This document shows positions 58,118-64,000 of a DNA stretch of 64,000 nucleotides, piece after piece. Within the stretch, counting starts at the first letter, position 1. The number at the start of each line of letters is the position of its first letter. Under the pieces are notes generated by a model, which worked only from the letters and a program-made list of their open reading frames with translations, was not told the DNA's origin and searched no databases. The DNA lies in assembly GCA_027943745.1 (NCBI GenBank), contig AP025763.1, positions 248,001 through 312,000 on the forward strand. Direction: 5' to 3'. The stretch is from Neptuniibacter victor. Lineage in GTDB: Bacteria > Pseudomonadota > Gammaproteobacteria > Pseudomonadales > Balneatricaceae. The translations under genes and the position numbers were made by a program.

Positions 58118-60697
58118 ATGCGCCCAGATAAATTCACATCCAAACTCCAAGAAGCATTAGCTGATGCTCAATCGCTAGCTGTCGGCTTAGATCATAATTA
58201 TATCGAGCCGATACATCTGTTAAGCGCCTTATTGGGGCAGCAGCAGGGCAGTTCTCTTCAGCTACTGACGCAATCGGGTGCTGATACACAACGGTTACGG
58301 GCAACCGTTCAGCAACGTATTGACGACTTGCCAAGTGTGCAAAACCCAGATGGTGAAATTCGTTTTTCACAAGATGTGGCGAGGGTTTTCAATAAAACCG
58401 ATAAGATCGCACAAAAAAGAGGCGATCAGTATATTGCGAGTGAACTAGTGTTACTTGCGTTGGTTGAAGATCGTTCGGACGCGGGTAAAGTTCTGCGTGA
58501 TTCTGGAGTGGATAAAGCACGTTTAGAGTCAGTGATAAATCAGGTGAGAGGAGGTGATACCGTGCAGGATCAAAATGCTGAAGAGAATAGGCAAGCGCTT
58601 GATAAATATTGTATCGACCTGACTGCCCGGGCTGAAGAGGGCAAACTTGATCCGGTGATTGGACGCGATGATGAAATTCGTCGAACGATTCAGGTACTTC
58701 AACGACGTACTAAAAACAATCCAGTATTAATTGGTGAACCCGGTGTTGGTAAAACGGCTATTGTTGAGGGGCTTGCGCAGCGAATAGTCAATGGTGAAGT
58801 GCCTGAAGGTTTAAAACGTAAGTTGGTGCTGTCGCTTGATATGGGAGCTTTGATCGCCGGCGCAAAATTTCGGGGTGAGTTTGAAGAGCGCCTCAAAGCC
58901 GTTTTAAATGAGCTATCTAAGCAAGAAGGTCAGGTCATCTTATTTATCGATGAGCTACATACCATGGTAGGTGCCGGTAAGGGTGAAGGCGCTATGGATG
59001 CTGGCAATATGCTTAAACCTGCACTTGCTCGGGGTGAATTGCATTGTGTTGGTGCGACAACGCTTGATGAGTATCGTCAGTACGTTGAAAAAGATGCCGC
59101 TTTAGAGCGACGTTTTCAAAAAGTTATCGTTGATGAACCGGATGAGGAATCTACGATAGCTATATTGCGAGGATTAAAAGAGCGTTACGAAATTCATCAT
59201 GCGGTGGATATAACTGATTCCGCGATTATTGCTGCTGCGAAGTTATCTCAGCGATACATCACTGATCGACAACTTCCTGATAAAGCAATTGACTTAATTG
59301 ATGAAGCTGCCTCGCGTATTCGTATGGAAATGGATTCAAAGCCAGAAGATATGGATCGTTTGGAGCGCCGCCTTATACAGCTGAAAATGGAACGTGAAGC
59401 GCTGAAGAAGGAGAAAGATGCAGCGGCCAAGCAACGCCTGAAGGAGTTGGAAGAGACGATAGAAAGGGTTGATAAAGAGTTCTCTGACTTAGATGAAGTC
59501 TGGAAAGCAGAGAAGCTTGCGTTGCAAGGATCGCAAAAGATAAAAGAGGAGCTTGATTTAGCGCGAATAGAGTTGGAACAGCATACGCGTGCGGGTGATC
59601 TACGGCAGATGTCAGAACTGCAATACGGCAAAATCCCAGAGTTGGAAAAACAGCTAGCATTGGCTGCAGAAGCTGAGCAGCAGGAGCAGCAAGAAGCGAA
59701 GTTACTTCGTAATAAAGTGACGGAGGAGGAGGTTGCTGAAGTTGTTTCACGTTGGACCGGCATCCCTGTTAATAAAATGCTAGAAGGTGAACGTGACAAG
59801 TTATTGCGAATGGAATCGGAACTGCATAGCCGTGTTATCGGCCAAGAAGAGGCGGTCACAGCGGTCTCTAATGCGGTAAGACGCTCGCGAGCCGGTTTGT
59901 CTGACCCTAATCGCCCTAATGGTTCTTTTCTTTTCTTGGGGCCGACAGGTGTAGGTAAAACGGAACTCTGTAAAGCGCTGGCTAGTTTTCTGTTTGACAC
60001 CGAAGAAGCGATGGTGCGTATCGATATGTCAGAGTTTATGGAAAAACACTCTGTCGCGCGCTTGATAGGTGCTCCTCCAGGTTATGTTGGCTATGAAGAG
60101 GGAGGCTACTTAACCGAAGCTGTACGGCGTAAACCCTACTCGGTATTGCTATTAGATGAAGTTGAGAAGGCGCATCCTGATGTCTTTAATATTTTACTAC
60201 AGGTCCTTGAGGATGGTCGTTTAACTGATGGGCAGGGCCGCACCGTTGATTTCAGAAATACGATTGTGGTTATGACGTCTAATTTAGGTTCTGACTTAAT
60301 ACAAAACTTTAGCGATGACGACGATTATCAACTGATGCATAACGCCGTGATGGAATCGGTTGGCATGCATTTCCGTCCCGAAGTGATTAATCGTATTGAT
60401 GAGGTAGTGGTTTTCCATAGTTTAAGAAAAGAGCAAGTTGCTGGTATCGCTGCGATTCAGTTGCAGCGACTCCAGAAGCGTTTGGCTGAGCGGGATTTGA
60501 GCATCACCTTGACGAGTACCGCGATGGATAAGCTTGTTGATGTAGGTTTTGAACCTATTTATGGTGCTAGGCCTTTGAAGCGGGCCATCCAGCAATGGAT
60601 TGAAAATCCTTTGGCACAAGAGATATTGGCAGGTAAGTATGCGACGGGAACTGAGATTGGTGTTGATGTCGAGCAGGGGCAATTTATATTTCGCTAA
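58118..60697 (+). CDS. clpB: ATP-dependent disaggregase ClpB
   Basis: ClpB (859 residues from ATG 58118; E. coli 857), preceded by GGAGG. The N domain begins [20 protein letters not shown]. Walker A motifs are GEPGVGKT (about 206) and GPTGVGKT (about 607). A long coiled-coil middle domain (about 400-525, many Glu/Lys/Arg) separates the two AAA+ modules. It works as a hexamer with DnaK to rescue aggregated proteins. The frame is open to 58010, but the upstream part is not family-like. Confidence 0.97.
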   Translation: MRPDKFTSKLQEALADAQSLAVGLDHNYIEPIHLLSALLGQQQGSSLQLLTQSGADTQRLRATVQQRIDDLPSVQNPDGEIRFSQDVARVFNKTDKIAQKRGDQYIASELVLLALVEDRSDAGKVLRDSGVDKARLESVINQVRGGDTVQDQNAEENRQALDKYCIDLTARAEEGKLDPVIGRDDEIRRTIQVLQRRTKNNPVLIGEPGVGKTAIVEGLAQRIVNGEVPEGLKRKLVLSLDMGALIAGAKFRGEFEERLKAVLNELSKQEGQVILFIDELHTMVGAGKGEGAMDAGNMLKPALARGELHCVGATTLDEYRQYVEKDAALERRFQKVIVDEPDEESTIAILRGLKERYEIHHAVDITDSAIIAAAKLSQRYITDRQLPDKAIDLIDEAASRIRMEMDSKPEDMDRLERRLIQLKMEREALKKEKDAAAKQRLKELEETIERVDKEFSDLDEVWKAEKLALQGSQKIKEELDLARIELEQHTRAGDLRQMSELQYGKIPELEKQLALAAEAEQQEQQEAKLLRNKVTEEEVAEVVSRWTGIPVNKMLEGERDKLLRMESELHSRVIGQEEAVTAVSNAVRRSRAGLSDPNRPNGSFLFLGPTGVGKTELCKALASFLFDTEEAMVRIDMSEFMEKHSVARLIGAPPGYVGYEEGGYLTEAVRRKPYSVLLLDEVEKAHPDVFNILLQVLEDGRLTDGQGRTVDFRNTIVVMTSNLGSDLIQNFSDDDDYQLMHNAVMESVGMHFRPEVINRIDEVVVFHSLRKEQVAGIAAIQLQRLQKRLAERDLSITLTSTAMDKLVDVGFEPIYGARPLKRAIQQWIENPLAQEILAGKYATGTEIGVDVEQGQFIFR

Positions 60698-60720
60698 TGT
60701 CCAATAGAAGCTAAGCGCTC

Positions 60721-60753
60721 AAAGCCTATGATTGAATGATCATAGGCTTTTTT
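60721..60753 (+). terminator. Terminator after clpB
   Basis: A 12-base-pair perfect stem (60721-60732 with 60739-60750), loop TGAATG, ending in six T. It lies 23 bases after clpB. Confidence 0.88.
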
Positions 60754-60836
60754 ATTGCAGCTTATGAAGACAGACAAGATTTTCACTTCTACACTTTTAA
60801 TACGATGTTGAAGGTAACTATCAGAAGGTAAAGCTA

Positions 60837-62162
60837 TTGTTTCAGTCTGCTGAAGTGTTGTACAAAGCAATTTTTGATAGCGCTCGCTTTACGGTGATTG
60901 CAACCGATTTAGAGGGTTTGATTTACTACTGTAATCAATACGCGGTGGATCTTCTGGGTTACTCCAAAGAGGAACTCATTGGCAAAGTAACACCGGCACT
61001 GATTCATGACGTTGACGAAGTCGCTGAGCAAAGCGCCCTTTTAAGTGCCGAACTCGGTTTTCCCGTTTCGGGTTTTGAGGTTTTTGTTGCTAAGGCTCGT
61101 TTAGGTGAGCCCGCAGAGAATCGTTGGACCTACTTGAGTAAGCAAGGAGAGCGAATTCCTGTGCTCTTATCTGTAACGCAGATAAATGATGAGCAAGGTA
61201 ATATTTGTGGCTTTTTAGGTATCGCAAAAGATATTCGTGAAGTGGAGCATTTAAAACTGCTTAATCAAGAGGGTGAAGAGCGGTTCCGACGTTTGACTGA
61301 TGCTGCCTTTGAAGCGATTGCGGTTACCTGCGATGGTCTTGTGATCGACTGTAATGACCAATGCACTCATCTATTATCATGTTCTCGAGAGGATATTGTC
61401 GGGCAGCCTATGATGATGTTTGTTGCTCCATCCTCTCGTGCGTTAGTGGCTCAACGTATTGCCGATGACTATCAACAGGTTTATAAAATTGAGCTCGTGC
61501 GAAGTGATGGTGGATACATTCCGGTCGAGGTGAGTGGCCGAACCGCGTATTGGGATAACCGGGAAGTACGAATCACTGCCGTGCGCGATGTACGTGATCG
61601 GCGAGAATTAGAGTTAAAGCTTGCCGAACAAAAGAGAGAGCTACAAGAGAAGAATCGTCAATTAAAGCATTTGGCGATGCATGATGAGTTGACGGGTATC
61701 GCCAACCGTCGGTCGGGAGTGAAGTATCTGAGTGAACTGTTACGTGCTGAGAACCTTCTTTTAAATCCTATTTCGGTGTTAATGATAGATGTCGATTACT
61801 TTAAGAAATTGAATGATCAATATGGACACAATGCGGGGGACCAAGCCTTACAGCTGCTGACTAAAGAGCTGTCTTTCCATCTAAGGGCCCAAGACTTACT
61901 TGTCAGGTGGGGAGGGGAGGAGTTTCTATGTGTTTTGCCCTCCACCTCTATATCAGCGGCGATTGTGGTCGCAGAAAAGTTGCGTAGCATGACCCTGCGC
62001 TGCACTAAGTCATCAACACCACTCACGGTCAGCATTGGTGTTGCTTCTACAGAGAATGGTATTGTGAATCAAGATCAGTTGCTCTCTTGTGCCGATCATG
62101 CGCTGTATGCAGCCAAAGGGGCTGGCCGTAATTGCGTTGTTTCTGATCCCGGTTGGACGTAA
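60837..62162 (+). CDS. PAS-PAS-GGDEF diguanylate cyclase
   Basis: 441 residues. Two PAS domains (about 5-135 and 145-260) are followed by a short coiled coil (KLAEQKRELQEKNRQLKHLA) and a GGDEF domain (about 280-440). The active site is GGEEF at about 359-363. RAQD five residues earlier is an inhibitory I-site, so product feedback is likely. TTG start with AGAAGG 8 bases upstream; no better start. No membrane helices. It probably makes c-di-GMP in response to a cytosolic cue. Confidence 0.88.
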   Translation: MFQSAEVLYKAIFDSARFTVIATDLEGLIYYCNQYAVDLLGYSKEELIGKVTPALIHDVDEVAEQSALLSAELGFPVSGFEVFVAKARLGEPAENRWTYLSKQGERIPVLLSVTQINDEQGNICGFLGIAKDIREVEHLKLLNQEGEERFRRLTDAAFEAIAVTCDGLVIDCNDQCTHLLSCSREDIVGQPMMMFVAPSSRALVAQRIADDYQQVYKIELVRSDGGYIPVEVSGRTAYWDNREVRITAVRDVRDRRELELKLAEQKRELQEKNRQLKHLAMHDELTGIANRRSGVKYLSELLRAENLLLNPISVLMIDVDYFKKLNDQYGHNAGDQALQLLTKELSFHLRAQDLLVRWGGEEFLCVLPSTSISAAIVVAEKLRSMTLRCTKSSTPLTVSIGVASTENGIVNQDQLLSCADHALYAAKGAGRNCVVSDPGWT

Positions 62163-62267
62163 TGGAGCGATTAAAACAAGCGTTTTGAATTTTTACTCAC
62201 CAATAAGGTATGCTTCTACTTCGGCTTTTCAGGTTGAGTTAGTCGCTCTTATATTATTGGAGGTAAT

Positions 62268-63029
62268 GTGCGCTTTTGGTTGTGTCTCGTTTTTTTATCC
62301 ATGCTTGGTTGCGCATCGCAAGAGCAAACCATTACACCAACACTATCTTCTGCCCAGCTCTCTTCTAAGCGGGTTGCGAAATCACCTCTCGTTAACGCTT
62401 CGCAACAAACTTCGAATCGTACCGATAAGGTTTATCCAATCACGATAAATTTACCGTTGCAGCAAGGTTATCAACCTTACAAAGATTATTTACGTCCGTT
62501 GCTTGCTAACTTATCTGAAAAATCTATCTATCAGTTAAAGAACAGTCTTCATTTACGTCAACAGTACCGTTTTATCCAGCAAGTACATTCCTCGGATAAG
62601 CATAAAACGGTGTTCTCGTTGAAACAGCCGCTATCTACCAACTGGGGATATGTCACGACTAGTATAGGTAGAAAAGGTGTTGCGAATGCGTTTTTGATAG
62701 AGAGTGAGCAATGGGGACGTCGATATGCGTTAGTCATTAAACAGATGAAAATCTGCCTCGTTAGTCAGGCCAGTGCTGCCCCTGGATGGAAAGCGGGTAA
62801 ATGGCGCTTCTCGAAACAGCCGGGTCATTTTGAATGTACCGGCTCATCGCTGCGCAGTGTTTTTCAGCCAGAATCAGGCTTTCCTGGTTTGCTTGGGCCA
62901 TATTATAGCGAGCAAGATACGATATTGGTGTTCAAGCAACCGAAGGAGTTAAAGCAGTTGGTGAGGGCACTGAAACGGCAATTTCCCCAATTAGATATCC
63001 CAGTCGTCCCTTCTCGGACCGCAACGTGA
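62268..63029 (+). CDS. Putative lipoprotein of unknown function
   Basis: 253 residues with GTG start and GGAGG 5 bases upstream. The signal sequence MRFWLCLVFLSMLGC ends in a possible lipobox with Cys at 15 (Met instead of Leu at -3). A Ser/Thr-rich stretch follows, then a mixed domain with WKAGKWRFSKQPGHFECTG near the middle and KELKQLVRALKRQFPQ near the end. I do not recognise the family. It lies between the diguanylate cyclase and a response regulator, 105 bases after the former. Confidence 0.6.
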   Translation: MRFWLCLVFLSMLGCASQEQTITPTLSSAQLSSKRVAKSPLVNASQQTSNRTDKVYPITINLPLQQGYQPYKDYLRPLLANLSEKSIYQLKNSLHLRQQYRFIQQVHSSDKHKTVFSLKQPLSTNWGYVTTSIGRKGVANAFLIESEQWGRRYALVIKQMKICLVSQASAAPGWKAGKWRFSKQPGHFECTGSSLRSVFQPESGFPGLLGPYYSEQDTILVFKQPKELKQLVRALKRQFPQLDIPVVPSRTAT

Positions 63030-63199
63030 TGCTTTTACTGCTTTTATTTTGCGCTAATACCGTTGTTTGATGCGATCTGGTAGACCGATGTCAATGTCGC
63101 TTGAGTGTGGGGTATGCATAATTTGTCATTTTATTTATCTGCCTGATCATCTATTCTGAGTAGGGTAGATGTTTGTTATTAGAATAATAGAGGGAAAGA

Positions 63200-63985
63200 A
63201 TGAGCCAAATTAAAGTGCTGATTGTTGATGATGCGCGTTTTATTCGTGACCATGTTTCGCGGATAGTGAGAGAGCACTTTCCTGAATACCATATCGATTC
63301 TGCTGAAGACGGCGAAGCTGGCCGTAACTTGATGACACAAGAGAGCTATGACTTGATCTTGTGTGATTGGGAGATGCCCGGCATGTCCGGCCTTGAGCTG
63401 CTGCAGTGGTCCAGACAGCAGAGTAATTATGCTGATATCCCCTTTGTGATGATTACCAGCCGTGGTGAACGGGATTACGTTCTTAAAGCGATTCAAGCGG
63501 GTGTTAACGATTATATGGGCAAGCCCTTTGAAGACCTTCAGTTGGTTGAAAAGGTAAAGAAATATATCGGCAAACGCGTAGAGACAAGTGCAGACTCCCG
63601 CCGTAAAGCTGCACAGATGTTGGCAGCTGGTAAAACTGCTGCGGCCGCTAAAAAGCCTAAGAAGCCTAAAGGTTTAGCGCAACTGCGTGTTTCTTCTGGG
63701 GTGTTTCGTTGTGCTATTAAAGATATTACCCTACAAACCGTTCAAGTTATGGTGAAACGAGAAGATGGTATTCCGCAGTTATTGGAGCAAGCGGTAGTAG
63801 ACATAGAGCAAGCTTCTGGCGGTAGTGTTGCCCAGATGAATGGCTTTGTATCAGGTTTGCAGGCAAATGAAAAAACAGCGCAGACAACCTTTATCGGTGT
63901 CGATGTGCAATTTGTAGATAATGATCCTGAAAAGCTAGAAATACTGACGAGCTATATTTCTAGTTTGGGTAAAAAAAGTAAATAA
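63200..63985 (+). CDS. Response regulator with PilZ-like C-terminal domain
   Basis: 261 residues. The receiver domain (1-125) has phospho-acceptor Asp56 (LCDWEMPG), acidic Asp10/Asp11, Thr86 and Lys108 (GKPF). A flexible Ala/Lys linker (about 135-160) joins a beta-rich domain that resembles PilZ: an initial FRCAIKDIT strand pair and a closing IGVDVQFVD strand, ending in a helix. The RxxxR and DxSxxG c-di-GMP motifs are degenerate (DITLQT). No histidine kinase is adjacent. It may be a c-di-GMP-independent output or an adaptor for the neighbouring signalling proteins. Confidence 0.72.
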   Translation: MSQIKVLIVDDARFIRDHVSRIVREHFPEYHIDSAEDGEAGRNLMTQESYDLILCDWEMPGMSGLELLQWSRQQSNYADIPFVMITSRGERDYVLKAIQAGVNDYMGKPFEDLQLVEKVKKYIGKRVETSADSRRKAAQMLAAGKTAAAAKKPKKPKGLAQLRVSSGVFRCAIKDITLQTVQVMVKREDGIPQLLEQAVVDIEQASGGSVAQMNGFVSGLQANEKTAQTTFIGVDVQFVDNDPEKLEILTSYISSLGKKSK

Positions 63986-64000
63986 GTTTGCTCAAGGCTG

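Noticed and set aside
59248-60000. Open frame of 250 codons on the - strand inside clpB
   Set aside because: Its Ser/Arg-rich composition and full overlap with the conserved clpB frame mark it as a shadow.

Overview
The window is a gene-dense chromosomal segment of a gammaproteobacterium. Protein sequences and gene order resemble pseudomonads and marine Oceanospirillales (inference; the genus cannot be fixed from sequence alone). No rRNA, tRNA, CRISPR array, prophage or insertion sequence was seen.

Region 1 (1-12491) is the long ribosomal-protein locus: the end of the S10 operon (rplD partial to rpsQ), the complete spc operon (rplN to rpmJ, including secY) and the alpha operon (rpsM, rpsK, rpsD, rpoA, rplQ), closed by a strong terminator. 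Hairpins lie at the S10/spc boundary and between rplN and rplX. A good sigma70-type promoter sits in front of rpsM.

Region 2 (12518-23865) holds a c'-type cytochrome, uvrA divergent from ssb, an orphan RmlD-like reductase, a SirB2-like membrane protein, and a molybdenum-cofactor cluster (moaA, moaB, moeA, moaC, moaD). Two lipid acyltransferase genes are interleaved with the cofactor genes, and moaE is absent. Region 3 (23877-27481) carries fabA-fabB, a thiopurine methyltransferase gene and ispB.

Region 4 (27599-50735) runs rplU-rpmA-cgtA-proB-rpsT-murJ-ribF-ileS-lspA-fkpB, then a type IV pilus minor-pilin operon (GspH/FimT-type pilin, pilV, pilW, pilX, pilY1, pilE, second GspH/FimT-type pilin), thiO, nadE, bamD, rluD, pgeF and a VanX-like dipeptidase. 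This follows the Pseudomonas aeruginosa order, but ispH and pilS/pilR are missing from their usual places and nadE is added.

Region 5 (50732-63985) is rich in signalling genes. A FIST-domain sensor and a PAS/GGDEF/EAL protein form an overlapping operon. Divergent from it is a tandemly duplicated two-gene module: a Ras-like GTPase fused to a roadblock/LC7-like domain, followed by a small roadblock-like protein. Then come clpB behind a sigma32-like promoter, a PAS-PAS-GGDEF diguanylate cyclase, an unknown lipoprotein and a response regulator with a PilZ-like C-terminal domain. The duplicated GTPase module is the best candidate for an undescribed system; a link to c-di-GMP signalling or to the pilus genes is inference from proximity only.
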